Assembly: GCA_025455685.1 (NCBI GenBank)
Contig: JALOMB010000008.1
Span: forward strand, 1-37,980
Origin: Chitinophagales bacterium
GTDB taxonomy: Bacteria; Bacteroidota; Bacteroidia; Chitinophagales; JADJOU01
Length of the DNA: 37,980 nt
Reading direction: 5' to 3'
Shown here: positions 8,948 through 18,250 of the stretch, in pieces
How positions within the stretch are numbered: the first letter of the stretch is position 1
Layout: the number at the start of each line of letters is the position of its first letter
Translations under genes and position numbers: made by a program
The notes under the pieces: model-generated
What the model saw: only the letters and a program-made list of their open reading frames with translations
What the model was told of the DNA's origin: nothing
Databases searched by the model: none

Positions 8948-9250
8948 ATGTACGCAATAGTAGAAATAGCTGGAAAACAATACAAAGCTGAAGTAGGCAA
9001 AAAAATCTATATAGATTATATTCCTGGACAAGCAGGAGAAGAAGTTTCTTTTGACAAGGTATTGCTTTTAGACAATGGCTCAGTGACTGTAGGTACACCT
9101 ACGACAGGTAGTTTAGTTAAGGCTAAAATAGAAAAGAATGATTTGAAATCAGACAAAGTCATCGTTTTCAAAAAGAAAAGAAGAAAAGGGTACAAAGTCA
9201 AAAACGGCCACAGACAGTTATTTACTCAAATTTCAGTTCAAAGCATTTAA
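8948..9250 (+). CDS. rplU: 50S ribosomal protein L21
   Basis: bL21 is a structural protein of the large subunit that contacts 23S rRNA and L20. The start MYAIVEIAGKQYK and the basic C-terminal stretch KKKRRKGYKVKNGHRQ are diagnostic. Length of 100 aa is normal. It is paired with rpmA 24 bp downstream, the near-universal arrangement. A TAnnTTTG promoter lies immediately upstream and a strong terminator follows rpmA, so the two genes form a closed unit. Confidence 0.98.
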   Translation: MYAIVEIAGKQYKAEVGKKIYIDYIPGQAGEEVSFDKVLLLDNGSVTVGTPTTGSLVKAKIEKNDLKSDKVIVFKKKRRKGYKVKNGHRQLFTQISVQSI

Positions 9251-9274
9251 TCATACTTATAAAATTAAACAATC

Positions 9275-9535
9275 ATGGCACATAAAAAAGGTGTAGGTAG
9301 TTCGAAGAACGGTAGAGAGTCAGAAAGTAAACGACTTGGCGTTAAAATTTATGGAGGACAGACTGTAATTCCAGGTAATATTATTGTAAGACAGCGTGGT
9401 ACACAATTCCATCCAGGTTTAGGCGTAGGTATAGGTAAGGACCATACAATTTTTGCTAAAATTCCAGGAAAAGTCTTATTTAAGAAAAAAGCTGGAGATA
9501 GGACTTTTATTTCGGTTATTGCTGAAGAAGCTTAA
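9275..9535 (+). CDS. rpmA: 50S ribosomal protein L27
   Basis: bL27 reaches the peptidyl-transferase centre with its N-terminal tail. [18 protein letters not shown] is the classic start without a cleavable Firmicutes-type leader. [11 protein letters not shown] and [11 protein letters not shown] are conserved family segments. Length of 86 aa is normal. The transcript ends at the terminator at 9566-9595. Confidence 0.98.
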   Translation: MAHKKGVGSSKNGRESESKRLGVKIYGGQTVIPGNIIVRQRGTQFHPGLGVGIGKDHTIFAKIPGKVLFKKKAGDRTFISVIAEEA

Positions 9536-9565
9536 TCCTAGATATATCTTATAACTTATAAATAT

Positions 9566-9595
9566 GCTCTGTCTTATCTCGATAGAGCTTTTTTT
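9566..9595 (+). terminator. Rho-independent terminator after rplU-rpmA
   Basis: GCTCTGTC pairs with GATAGAGC as an 8-bp stem (one G-T wobble) around a 7-base loop and is followed directly by seven T residues. The sufD ATG begins only three bases after the T-run, so the terminator occupies what would be the sufD leader. Confidence 0.88.
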
Positions 9596-9598
9596 ATT

Positions 9599-10915
9599 AT
9601 GAATTTAGCTACATACTCCCTAAAAGAATTATTTCAGGAACATCTCAAATGTATGAATGATTTGATTGAAAAGCCAATTTATGAAATTAAAATTGATGCT
9701 TTTAATGAATTTAATCGTTTAGGGTTTCCAACACTTCGTAGTGAAGAGTGGCGATATACTAATGTACACAGTTTCACTAGAGCCTCAGTCAATCCACTTT
9801 TTTATCCTGAGACTCATGAAAAAATCCAAAAAGATCAGTTTCATTTTTTTGATACGATCAAAGCGAATAAAATAGTAATCATCAACGGTTCTTTTCAAGA
9901 ACACTTATCAGAAATACTTGAAGATCACTCAGATGTAGAGATAATTCCTACGGCTAAGGCGATTGCTGACAATCATCCTGTTTTTTTTCAGCATTTCAGC
10001 AAAAGTACGACGAAACAATATGCAAATGAGTTTTCGAGTTTAAATACAGCATTCTTCGGGGATGGAGTTTTTATCCACGTCAAAGAAAATAAAAGTCTCA
10101 AGTATCCGATAATGTGGATATTTTTATCTGATACCAATTCTGATTGTATTATTAATCCTAGAAATCTTATTGTATTAGAAAAAGGGAGCAAAGCCACAAT
10201 TATCAAAGACCATCAATCTATTGGTGTAGATTATTTCATTAATGATGTCTCAGAAATTCAAATCAAAGAGTATGCACAACTTAATTTCTTTTCGCTTCAA
10301 AACGAATCTACCAAAGGACTTCATTTAGTGAGCTCTAACTTCATAGATTTAGGGAAAGAAGCAAAATTTAAGAATTTACTTGTGAGTTTGGCTGGCAAAC
10401 TCGTACGCAGCAATATTCTCTGTAATCTGAATGAGCAAGGTAGTCATGCCGACATCAAAGGCTTGTACTTTGGAAAAGGTCAAGATCATTTTGACCATGC
10501 GATTTTGGTACGTCATATGGCTGCTAACACAGAGAGCAATCAATTGTTTAAAGGTATATTGGACGATGAATCCAATGGCGTGTTTACGGGAAGGATTTAT
10601 GTGGCAGAAGGCGCAGACAAAACAAATGCCTATCAGAGAAATCAAAACCTCATGCTTAGTGATGAGGCTACATTTAATTCTCGGCCTCAGTTAGAGATAT
10701 ATGCCGATGACGTAAAATGCTCGCATGGAGCTACTAATGGTCAGATAGATCAGCAAGCACTATTTTATCTCAAATCTAGAGGGATCAAAGATGAAAATGC
10801 CTTTAGTTTGCTACAATACGCTTATTTATCTGAGTTAATAAATGAAATTGATGAAGATGATATTAGAACCTATATAGATGATTTGTTTATTGAGAAATTA
10901 TCGCTTTCTTTCTAA
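9599..10915 (+). CDS. sufD: Fe-S cluster assembly protein SufD
   Basis: SufD is a scaffold subunit of the SufBC2D complex that builds Fe-S clusters in the cytosol. The family pattern is visible: LGFPTLRSEEWRYTN near residues 40-55, a central beta-helix, and a C-terminus with GRIYVAEGADKTNAYQRNQN, CSHGATNGQIDQQALFYLKSRGI. The last motif, including the conserved His, separates SufD/SufB from other proteins, and the N-terminal EEWRYTN favours SufD. Length 438 aa is normal. sufB, sufC and sufS are not adjacent, unlike the common operon. The ATG at 9599 follows the rpmA terminator by three bases. An internal ATG at 9653 (MNDLIEK) is possible but would trim the conserved N-terminal helix. Confidence 0.93.
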   Translation: MNLATYSLKELFQEHLKCMNDLIEKPIYEIKIDAFNEFNRLGFPTLRSEEWRYTNVHSFTRASVNPLFYPETHEKIQKDQFHFFDTIKANKIVIINGSFQEHLSEILEDHSDVEIIPTAKAIADNHPVFFQHFSKSTTKQYANEFSSLNTAFFGDGVFIHVKENKSLKYPIMWIFLSDTNSDCIINPRNLIVLEKGSKATIIKDHQSIGVDYFINDVSEIQIKEYAQLNFFSLQNESTKGLHLVSSNFIDLGKEAKFKNLLVSLAGKLVRSNILCNLNEQGSHADIKGLYFGKGQDHFDHAILVRHMAANTESNQLFKGILDDESNGVFTGRIYVAEGADKTNAYQRNQNLMLSDEATFNSRPQLEIYADDVKCSHGATNGQIDQQALFYLKSRGIKDENAFSLLQYAYLSELINEIDEDDIRTYIDDLFIEKLSLSF

Positions 10916-10954
10916 TATTCAATTTTTTCAAACAGTTTTCGTTTTAAATAAGTA

Positions 10955-11812
10955 ATGAATCGAATTCTCTGTGTTTTAGTCCTTATGTTGATTTGCATAA
11001 CCCTTTTAGGGCAAAGCGCTGATGCTATGCTTACAAGCTGGTCTCATGAAGTAGGCATTTCAGCAGGTGTAGGCCACTATTTTGGAGATCTAAATACAGA
11101 GTTTGATATCACCCGACCTGGCAAAGCCATATCTGTTTTTTCTAGAAATTCATTTAATAAACGTATGTCAATTAAGACACAGTTGACCTATATGGAAGTA
11201 GCATATGATGATAAGTATAATCAAGATGCTTTTAAGCGAAGAAGAAATTTAAATTTTTTTTCACCAATAGTTGAGTTATCAAGTCAATTTGAGTTGAATT
11301 TTTTAGATTTATTTTATTACACCTATAATTCTTATAATGCTTCGCCTATATCACCTTATTTGTTTTTAGGAGTTGGAGCGTTTGCCTTTAGACCACAGAC
11401 AGAGTATTTAGGTCAAACCTATGATTTACAACCCTTAGGTACAGAAGGTCAGAATTTTCCTTCTTACTCGGGTATAGATAGATATAGCCTAGTGAGTTTC
11501 TTTATGAAATATGGGCTTGGGTTGAAATATCAGTTTGCCCGAAATTTTGCTTTGAATCTCGAATTTGATATTCGTCGAACTTATACAGACTATCTCGATG
11601 ATGTATCTGGATATTACCCTGAAGTATTGAATTTAGATGAAAACCAATACGGACTGCCCTATTTGCTATACGATAGAAGTTATGAAACAGGAGCGCGCAT
11701 CGGATTGCCTGGAAGGCAGCGTGGGTCTAATAAATCTAATGACGACTATGCTTCTTTTATGATTGGGTTTTCATGGAAATGGAATCAAGCGAGATGCAAA
11801 ATTAACTACTAA
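10955..11812 (+). CDS. DUF6089/PorG-like outer-membrane beta-barrel protein
   Basis: A signal peptide spans residues 1-20 (cut near LLGQ). The mature protein has alternating hydrophobic strands of a small barrel. Segments GVGHYFGDLNTEF, RRRNLNFFSPIVELSSQFE, PYLFLGVGAFAF and LQPLGTEGQNFP resemble DUF6089 proteins. This group includes PorG, an outer-membrane component linked to the type IX secretion system. Many DUF6089 members have no shown link to T9SS and no other por/gld gene is in the window, so I call only the family. A recognisable promoter was not found in the 39-bp gap after sufD. An SPOR-domain gene follows. Confidence 0.72.
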   Translation: MNRILCVLVLMLICITLLGQSADAMLTSWSHEVGISAGVGHYFGDLNTEFDITRPGKAISVFSRNSFNKRMSIKTQLTYMEVAYDDKYNQDAFKRRRNLNFFSPIVELSSQFELNFLDLFYYTYNSYNASPISPYLFLGVGAFAFRPQTEYLGQTYDLQPLGTEGQNFPSYSGIDRYSLVSFFMKYGLGLKYQFARNFALNLEFDIRRTYTDYLDDVSGYYPEVLNLDENQYGLPYLLYDRSYETGARIGLPGRQRGSNKSNDDYASFMIGFSWKWNQARCKINY

Positions 11813-11848
11813 TGTGGAAAAATAATGGGAGAATCCTTTAATTATTGT

Positions 11849-11856
11849 TATTTTTG
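11849..11856 (+). promoter_or_regulatory. Probable -7 element for the SPOR-lpxB unit
   Basis: TATTTTTG matches TAnnTTTG, 18 bases before the ATG at 11875. No clean -33 TTG is seen. Confidence 0.5.
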
Positions 11857-11874
11857 TAAATTATAAATGACATT

Positions 11875-13209
11875 ATGAGAAAATATATCTTATTGATTTT
11901 TTGTATGGGTTTTGTTTTATTTACTAAAGCACAAATCATCGAAGAATATAACGAAGCTAAAATATTAGACGAGTTGTCTATGTTTATAGAAAATCCTAAG
12001 CTGTATCATAATAAAATTAACAATTATATTAAAAATATTCAATTGCTCGAACAAAAGAATATGGAACTAAAGCGATTCAATGAAGAGAAATTAAATTTTT
12101 ATAATAACTCAGCAGTTTCTGCTAACCCTAGTTTAGCAGATGAGAATCAAAAAAAAGTTGCGAGTTACCTCAATCATATGTTATGGCAAGAAGAAGAGAT
12201 TAAGGCACTAAGAAAGTCTTTAGATTCTTTTAAATCTATAGGGCAAAAAAATGCATATAATTCACCTCAAGTGGAAAAGGGATTAGGCCAAAACACGATT
12301 CAAAATCAAACTTCTTCTATTTCAGGAGAGTCTGATGTCGAATATTATGACGATACAGACGTAGAAGCTTCGACTTCTGAGCCAATGAGTTCAGAAGATT
12401 TTCTCAAGGCCGCAAATAAACGCAAAGAAAATCCTACAAGCCCTATTAAAAATCCGTCAAAATCAGATAATACTTCCAAAGCATCCAAAGCATCCAAGGA
12501 AACTAAAGAAACTAAAACTACCAATGCATTATCTACTCAAAATACTGAAAAAACGAGCGTCCCTAAATCAAATAATACAAAATTATCCCCTAAATCTTCT
12601 AACCAATCAGATGAATATAGAGTACAGCTTTCTGCCTTTAACTCAAAAGTGCTTCATAAGTATTTCGAAGATGGTAGCAAACAAATTGAATTAACTAAAT
12701 TAGATAATAGAAATGTACTAGAAATTTCTGGCTTTTTAGGCAAAGATGAAGCGATAGATTTTGCTAGAGATATTCGAAAAACAGGTGTTGGTGGCGCATT
12801 TGTCACGATGTATCAAGGAGGCGAGCGCGTAGAAGGAGGAGTTTCCTCTGTCCCAAGAGTTCCTAAAGAATCAAGTTCAGGATCTGACATTGAGTCAGAC
12901 CAGCTCAATGAATCTCTCAAAGCGAAGATAAATCCAAAGAAACAATCCAATACGAATGTAAACGCTAAATCGAAATCGAAATCAAAGGCAGAATCGACTA
13001 AATCAGAGTCGTCTAAACCTACTACACCAAAAGTTGAATTAGACAATAGCAAATTTAGCCATTTAATCGATGAGCCTTTGAAGCAAAGTGTTTTGGAGTC
13101 TGCGGGCGATCCAAATGTTAAAAACAATGAGTTAGAAAGTGCGATGTTGTTTTTTAACACAAGTTCTGTATCAGACACTTCAAAAGTTAAGAAGCCAAAG
13201 ACACCTTAG
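11875..13209 (+). CDS. Secreted SPOR-like domain protein with low-complexity linkers
   Basis: A signal peptide (residues 1-20, ending TKAQ) is followed by a helical, probably coiled-coil stretch (about 25-125). A Ser/Lys/Thr-rich linker with small repeats (SKASKASKETKETK) runs from about 165 to 245. A compact domain at 246-316 begins DEYRVQLSAFNSK and ends GGAFVTMYQGGERV. Its start and end fit the SPOR fold, which binds denuded glycan strands of septal peptidoglycan. A second charged linker (SKSKSKAESTKSESSK) and a C-terminal tail follow. Function is inferred from the domain alone. lpxB starts 6 bp downstream. Confidence 0.65.
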   Translation: MRKYILLIFCMGFVLFTKAQIIEEYNEAKILDELSMFIENPKLYHNKINNYIKNIQLLEQKNMELKRFNEEKLNFYNNSAVSANPSLADENQKKVASYLNHMLWQEEEIKALRKSLDSFKSIGQKNAYNSPQVEKGLGQNTIQNQTSSISGESDVEYYDDTDVEASTSEPMSSEDFLKAANKRKENPTSPIKNPSKSDNTSKASKASKETKETKTTNALSTQNTEKTSVPKSNNTKLSPKSSNQSDEYRVQLSAFNSKVLHKYFEDGSKQIELTKLDNRNVLEISGFLGKDEAIDFARDIRKTGVGGAFVTMYQGGERVEGGVSSVPRVPKESSSGSDIESDQLNESLKAKINPKKQSNTNVNAKSKSKSKAESTKSESSKPTTPKVELDNSKFSHLIDEPLKQSVLESAGDPNVKNNELESAMLFFNTSSVSDTSKVKKPKTP

Positions 13210-13215
13210 AAATTT

Positions 13216-14298
13216 ATGAAAAGGCTTTTTTTGATAGCTGGAGAAGCATCAGGTGACTTACACGGTGCCAGCCTTATGAAAGCCTTAACCAATATAGACC
13301 CAAGTCTTAGCTTTTATGGTTGGGGAGGTAATACTATGATAAGTTCTGGTTTACAATGTTTAAAGCATATTGACAAGTTGTCCTTTATGGGGTTTGTAGA
13401 AGTGGTGAAGCATCTCCCAGAGATTTTATCTAATTTTACTTTAATCAAAAAGCAAATTCTCGCAATTAATCCTGACCTAGTAATTTTAATAGATTATCCT
13501 GGATTTAATATGCGTTTAGGGCCTTGGCTTAGAAAGAATAAATTTAAAACAATTTATTACATAGCTCCTCAATTATGGGCATGGCATCGATCAAGAGCCA
13601 AAAAACTTAAATCATTTGTCGATTTTCTTTATGTGATCTTGCCTTTTGAGCCGGATTTTTTTAATCAATATCAAATCTCAAATGCGTATTTTGGGAACCC
13701 GCTTAAAGATAGTATAGATTTTGTAGCAGATTTAGATTCAAACAACAAACAAATTGCCCTTTTACCTGGAAGCCGTGCTCAAGAAATTCGTGCTAATCTA
13801 CCGCTATTCATTGATTTTGCTATAAGAAACCCTGAGTACAATTATACCATCGCAGGGCTTTCGGCTCATTTTAATCTTTATGATAGTTTTGAGCTCCCGA
13901 AACATATTAAATTTGTCTTTGATAATTCAATTGACGTTCTCAAGGAAGCTAGATTGGCTTTAGTAGCTTCAGGCTCGGCTACGCTACAGACAGCTTTATT
14001 GGGGATTCCTCAAATAGTCTGTTATAAAACGAATTGGTTTAATTATCAACTAGCAAAAAGATTGATTTACATTCCATTTATAGCTTTGGTCAATGTCATC
14101 ATGAATAAAGAAGTTGTTCCTGAGTTGATACAAGATGATTTTAATTTAGTTTCTTTGCAGCGCCACTTTGATGCTTTATTGACGCCACAAAAGACCCAAG
14201 AAGTTCGCCAGGAATATTTGAAGTTACGAGAAATTCTAGGAGAGAATTCTGTGAGTAAGGCTATTGCACATGATTTATACCATAAATTTATCATATGA
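13216..14298 (+). CDS. lpxB: Lipid-A-disaccharide synthase
   Basis: LpxB joins UDP-2,3-diacylglucosamine and lipid X to give the lipid A disaccharide, a peripheral inner-membrane GT19 enzyme. The start RLFLIAGEASGDLHGASL is diagnostic. Other conserved segments are INPDLVILIDYPGFN, IAPQLWAWHRSRAKK, FGNPL and LLPGSRAQEI. The C-terminal VASGSATLQTALLGIPQIV is also typical. At 360 aa it is slightly short but complete. It shows that the organism makes lipid A. It overlaps the next gene by ATGA. No other lpx gene is in the window. Confidence 0.96.
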   Translation: MKRLFLIAGEASGDLHGASLMKALTNIDPSLSFYGWGGNTMISSGLQCLKHIDKLSFMGFVEVVKHLPEILSNFTLIKKQILAINPDLVILIDYPGFNMRLGPWLRKNKFKTIYYIAPQLWAWHRSRAKKLKSFVDFLYVILPFEPDFFNQYQISNAYFGNPLKDSIDFVADLDSNNKQIALLPGSRAQEIRANLPLFIDFAIRNPEYNYTIAGLSAHFNLYDSFELPKHIKFVFDNSIDVLKEARLALVASGSATLQTALLGIPQIVCYKTNWFNYQLAKRLIYIPFIALVNVIMNKEVVPELIQDDFNLVSLQRHFDALLTPQKTQEVRQEYLKLREILGENSVSKAIAHDLYHKFII

Positions 14299-15314
14299 AA
14301 GGAATTTTTATTAAAAAATTTGGAACACCTAAAGAAGCCTTTTCGATAGAAGAGACTAATCCTATGCCCTTGAACCCAGACGAATTGAGAATTCAGGTCA
14401 AATCTTTTGGATTGAATTATGCAGATGTCATGGCGAGAAAAGGGTTATACCCTGAAATGCCTAAAATGCCTTGTATTATAGGTTATGATGTATATGGTCA
14501 TATTTCAGAAGTAGGTGCGAATGTTGAAGGTTTTGCTTTGGGTGACCAGGTCGTTGCGTTGACTAGATTTGGTGGATATCAGGAAGAAGTCGTGGTAAAT
14601 CCTATGGCAGTTCTTAAACTAGAAGAATCTATGCAACCTCATGTAGCTTTAAGTTTAACGACACAGTTGATCACAGCATATTTTTCAGCTATTGAGCAGG
14701 CACATATAGCTAAAGGACAAACGGTGCTTATTCATGCAGCAGCAGGAGGTGTAGGGCAGGGCTTGGTACAGCTATGCAAACATATAGGTTGTCGCGTAAT
14801 TGCAGTGGCTTCATCAGATTCCAAAATTCAAGAGCTTCAAAATCTCGGTGCAAATATATGCATTAATAGAAGTCAGGTAGAAGTTTTTGAAGAAATTAAA
14901 AAATTAAAATTGCATGGTCAAATTGATGCGATTTTCGATAGTGTCGGTGGTGGCATATCACGCAAAGGCTTCAAATCACTTAAAGCGGGTGGGAAATTAG
15001 TTCTCTTTGGTTTTAGTAAACTCTCTGGAGTCCATAAATTAAAAGCATTAGTAGAAATGATTTCTTTTGGATTATATCACCCATTAAATTTTATGATGAA
15101 TTCAAAAGGTATTATTGGGGTGAATATGCTTAAGGTAGCAGATGAAAATCCCGAGGCAATTCAACGCTGCCTTCGTTCGGTATATGAGTTATATAAATTA
15201 GGTGTGTTTTCTAAAATTTATGGACAGACCATAGCCATATCTGAATTTAATACTTTTCATGAATTATTAGAACAAAGTAAAACGCAAGGAAAAATTGCTG
15301 TTTCCTGGACATAA
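14295..15314 (+). CDS. NADPH:quinone oxidoreductase-like MDR-family protein
   Basis: This is a zinc-independent medium-chain dehydrogenase/reductase of 339 aa. GLNYADVMARKGLYP and PCIIGYDVYGHISEVG belong to the GroES-like N-terminal domain. IHAAAGGVGQGLVQLCKHIG is the NADPH-binding AxxGGVG motif of the Rossmann domain. The cysteine/histidine zinc ligands of alcohol dehydrogenases are absent, as in quinone oxidoreductases and VAT-1-like proteins. The natural substrate is unknown. It overlaps the lpxB stop (ATGA), so it is translationally coupled, although no functional link to lipid A is obvious. Confidence 0.87.
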   Translation: MKGIFIKKFGTPKEAFSIEETNPMPLNPDELRIQVKSFGLNYADVMARKGLYPEMPKMPCIIGYDVYGHISEVGANVEGFALGDQVVALTRFGGYQEEVVVNPMAVLKLEESMQPHVALSLTTQLITAYFSAIEQAHIAKGQTVLIHAAAGGVGQGLVQLCKHIGCRVIAVASSDSKIQELQNLGANICINRSQVEVFEEIKKLKLHGQIDAIFDSVGGGISRKGFKSLKAGGKLVLFGFSKLSGVHKLKALVEMISFGLYHPLNFMMNSKGIIGVNMLKVADENPEAIQRCLRSVYELYKLGVFSKIYGQTIAISEFNTFHELLEQSKTQGKIAVSWT

Positions 15315-15321
15315 TTTTTTA

Positions 15322-15329
15322 TATATTTG
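15322..15329 (+). promoter_or_regulatory. Probable -7 element for hutU
   Basis: TATATTTG fits TAnnTTTG and lies 16 bases before the hutU ATG in a 31-bp gap. A clear -33 element is not present. Confidence 0.45.
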
Positions 15330-15345
15330 TACCTAAAATTTCTTT

Positions 15346-16995
15346 ATGTTAGAATTTAATCATCCCTTAAAAGCACTAACGGGCGATAAACTAAATTGCA
15401 AAGGCTGGATACAGGAAGCTGCTTTGAGAATGTTGTTAAACAATTTAGATCCAGATGTCGCAGAAGACCCCAAAAACCTAATCGTCTATGGTGGTAGAGG
15501 AAAAGCCGCGAGAGATTGGACTTCTTTTCATAAAATTACGCAATGTTTACAGACTTTGGAAGATGATCAAACCTTATTGATTCAATCTGGTAAGCCCGTA
15601 GGTATTCTACGTTCCCATTCAGATGCACCTCGTGTAATTATTGCGAACTCTAACCTTGTTGGGAATTGGGCTAATTGGGAGGTTTTCGATGAATTAGAGC
15701 GAAAAGGTTTGATGATGTATGGTCAAATGACTGCTGGGTCATGGATTTATATAGGTTCGCAAGGAATTGTTCAAGGAACTTATGAGACTTATCTAAGTCT
15801 TGCTAATAAACATTTCGGAGGAACGTTAAAAGGAAAGCTCAATGTCACCGCTGGTTTGGGCGGAATGGGTGGTGCGCAACCTTTAGCTATTACCATGAAT
15901 GATGGCGTTTGTTTAGTCGCAGAAATGGAAGCGTGGCGAATAGACAAAAGGCTTCAAACCAAATATCTTGATGTTAAAGCAGATTCAATAGAAAGTGGCG
16001 TTAAGTTGGCTTTGGAAGCGGTACGACTCCAAGAAGCTAAATCTATAGCAGTATGCTGTAACGCTATTGATTTACTCGAATATATACTCAAAAACAATAT
16101 CAAAGTTGATACGTTGACAGATCAAACTTCCGCACATGATCCACTAACTGGTTATTTCCCAAAAGGGCTTTCAGTTAAAGCCGCAATTCAACTAAGAGCA
16201 GAAGACCCTGACAAATACAAAGAGTTAGCCTATGATTCTATGAAAGCGCATGTTAATTTAATGCTAGAGCTTCAGAAATCAGGGGCGATTACTTTTGATT
16301 ATGGCAATAATATTCGAGGACAGGCAAAAGATAAGAGAGACTTAAAGAACGCCTTTAATATCCCTGGTTTCGTACCAGAGTATATTAGACCACTTTTCTG
16401 TGAAGGCTCAGGGCCGTTTAGATTTGTAGCCTTAAGTGGGGATCCCAATGACATAGCTATCCTTGATGAATGTCTCATAAATCTATTCCCAGAAAACAAA
16501 GGCTTGCTGAAATGGTTACGAAAAGCCAAAGAAAAAATTGCTTTTCAAGGGTTGCCTGCTCGAATATGTTGGTTAAAAATGGGTGAAAGAGAAAAAGCAG
16601 CTTTAGCTTTTAATGAGTTAGTAAAAGTAGGTAAAGTAAAAGCACCAATAGTAATCGGACGGGATCATTTGGATACGGGCTCAGTGGCTTCTCCAAATCG
16701 TGAAACCGAAAAAATGCTTGATGGTTCCGATATGGTCGGAGATTGGCCAATTCTCAATGCCTTAATCAATACTGCAGGTGGTGCCTCATGGGTTAGTTTT
16801 CATCATGGAGGTGGCGTCGGTATGGGGTACTCTCTTCATGCAGGTATGGTAATCGTAGCTGATGGTACACAAGCAGCAGCCCAAAGATTGAGCAGAGTTC
16901 TTTTCAACGATCCTGCTATGGGTGTGATTCGTCATGCTGATGCAGGCTATGATATAGCTATTCAGACATCAAAAGAATTTGACTTAAATTTATAA
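15346..16995 (+). CDS. hutU: Urocanate hydratase
   Basis: HutU converts urocanate to imidazolonepropionate, the second step of histidine degradation, using tightly bound NAD+. The NAD loop [10 protein letters not shown] lies near residues 170-179. The conserved Cys in [11 protein letters not shown] is at about residue 408, equivalent to the active-site Cys of the Pseudomonas enzyme. [18 protein letters not shown] is a strong C-terminal signature. Length 549 aa matches the classical bacterial form. hutH, hutI and hutG are not adjacent, so the pathway must be scattered or incomplete. The stop overlaps the convergent pabB stop region by 6 bp. Confidence 0.96.
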   Translation: MLEFNHPLKALTGDKLNCKGWIQEAALRMLLNNLDPDVAEDPKNLIVYGGRGKAARDWTSFHKITQCLQTLEDDQTLLIQSGKPVGILRSHSDAPRVIIANSNLVGNWANWEVFDELERKGLMMYGQMTAGSWIYIGSQGIVQGTYETYLSLANKHFGGTLKGKLNVTAGLGGMGGAQPLAITMNDGVCLVAEMEAWRIDKRLQTKYLDVKADSIESGVKLALEAVRLQEAKSIAVCCNAIDLLEYILKNNIKVDTLTDQTSAHDPLTGYFPKGLSVKAAIQLRAEDPDKYKELAYDSMKAHVNLMLELQKSGAITFDYGNNIRGQAKDKRDLKNAFNIPGFVPEYIRPLFCEGSGPFRFVALSGDPNDIAILDECLINLFPENKGLLKWLRKAKEKIAFQGLPARICWLKMGEREKAALAFNELVKVGKVKAPIVIGRDHLDTGSVASPNRETEKMLDGSDMVGDWPILNALINTAGGASWVSFHHGGGVGMGYSLHAGMVIVADGTQAAAQRLSRVLFNDPAMGVIRHADAGYDIAIQTSKEFDLNL

Positions 16996-18246
16996 ACTTT
17001 CTTCGAAGGGTCTGCTTTTAAGCAATAACTCTTCATATTCCTGAAGTGCTTCACTGAGCAAGGTAATCGCTCCTCCTGATGCCCATTGAGCCAAATTTTT
17101 GTTTGCGTCATAGAATAAGGTACGAATCAAAACAGCAAAATAAGACAAGTCTCCTTCCCAAAAACCTAAAATTCCAGAAAATAAATTTCTTTGAAATTTT
17201 TCATAGCGAGTAATGGCTTTGAGCACTTCTTTTTTTGGGGCACCGGTCATAGAAGCCACAGGGAGTGCATGATACAATGCTTCGCCATAATCATTGGGGT
17301 TTCGAAGTGTAGCCGAAAGTATAGATATCATTTGAAAAATTTTGGGAAATTCTAAAATCTCATATAGTGCATCCGCTTTTAGAGATCCTTTGGCAGCATA
17401 ATCAGCTAGGTCATTTCTCATGAGATCGGCGATGATTAAATTTTCAGCTTTTTCTTTGACTGAATTTTTCAAATCATGTAAGATTTTTTGATTTTGTTGG
17501 TTGTCATTAACTTTCGCTGCTGTTCCCTTCATGGGATAAGCGGTAAGCAAAGAGCTTTGTCTAATCCAAAAAGTCTCTGGAGAGAAGCTCAGAATATACT
17601 GATCCATTTCTTTGACCAAAGCTGTGTTTGGCATGTTCATTTTAGTTCTATAGAGAGCAAAATAGGCTAAGGGCGACCAATTTTTAGGTATATATTTCCA
17701 GAAACTTTGACAATAATTTAACTCGTAGTATAAGCCTTGACGGATATCACTGTGAATTTTTTCTATCTGCTTCCGATATGTTTCCCATGAGGTATCTGTA
17801 AAAGATCTTTGAGTAGATTTGGTTGAACTTGGGATATCTTTGGGCATTTTATCTATAGCGTCGAGAATACCCATTGTTTCACTGTAGTTTCTATTAGCGA
17901 TGAGTTTACCGTCTTTGAATTTCAATAAAAATCTAGGTTTGTAGCTGATAGGTTCGAAGATCACTTGGTGTTGATGGGCTGCATGATGTTCGATTTGATA
18001 AGAATTTTGTTCGTAAGGAATACCTAAAAAAATGAAGTCTTGCGTATCATTTTTCCTAGTAGCTATACTTTTGAAATCTACTTTTTCGTATAGATCTACC
18101 CCTAAGACCATGTCATAAGGCTGTGGATAAAATTTAGGGTTAGCACTATAATCAAGCAAAAAAAAATGACCAAATTGGTTCGCCCATTGGATAGCTTGAT
18201 AAATCCAACTTTCGGTATATGAAAAGGAAAGAATTGTTTGCTGCAT
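16990..18246 (-). CDS. pabB: Aminodeoxychorismate synthase component I
   Basis: PabB adds ammonia to chorismate to form 4-amino-4-deoxychorismate for folate synthesis. The chorismate-binding domain is complete: [51 protein letters not shown] and [11 protein letters not shown]. The Lys in PMKGT is the residue that distinguishes PabB from anthranilate synthase, which has Ala there. The track start is a GTG inside the ald gene. The ATG at 18246 ([10 protein letters not shown]) gives 418 aa and a 4-bp gap from ald. pabA and pabC are not adjacent. It is the last gene of the receptor-lipoprotein-ald-pabB unit and converges on hutU. Confidence 0.9.
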   Translation of the reverse strand: MQQTILSFSYTESWIYQAIQWANQFGHFFLLDYSANPKFYPQPYDMVLGVDLYEKVDFKSIATRKNDTQDFIFLGIPYEQNSYQIEHHAAHQHQVIFEPISYKPRFLLKFKDGKLIANRNYSETMGILDAIDKMPKDIPSSTKSTQRSFTDTSWETYRKQIEKIHSDIRQGLYYELNYCQSFWKYIPKNWSPLAYFALYRTKMNMPNTALVKEMDQYILSFSPETFWIRQSSLLTAYPMKGTAAKVNDNQQNQKILHDLKNSVKEKAENLIIADLMRNDLADYAAKGSLKADALYEILEFPKIFQMISILSATLRNPNDYGEALYHALPVASMTGAPKKEVLKAITRYEKFQRNLFSGILGFWEGDLSYFAVLIRTLFYDANKNLAQWASGGAITLLSEALQEYEELLLKSRPFEESL

Positions 18247-18250
18247 TAAG

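Noticed and set aside
10376-10694. ORFs at 10376-10645 (minus) and 10431-10694 (plus) inside sufD
   Set aside because: Both overlap the conserved core of sufD and are compositional shadows.
12813-13178. Asp/Leu/Ser-rich minus-strand ORF opposite the SPOR gene
   Set aside because: Its composition is the antisense of the Ser/Lys linker; no start context or family match.
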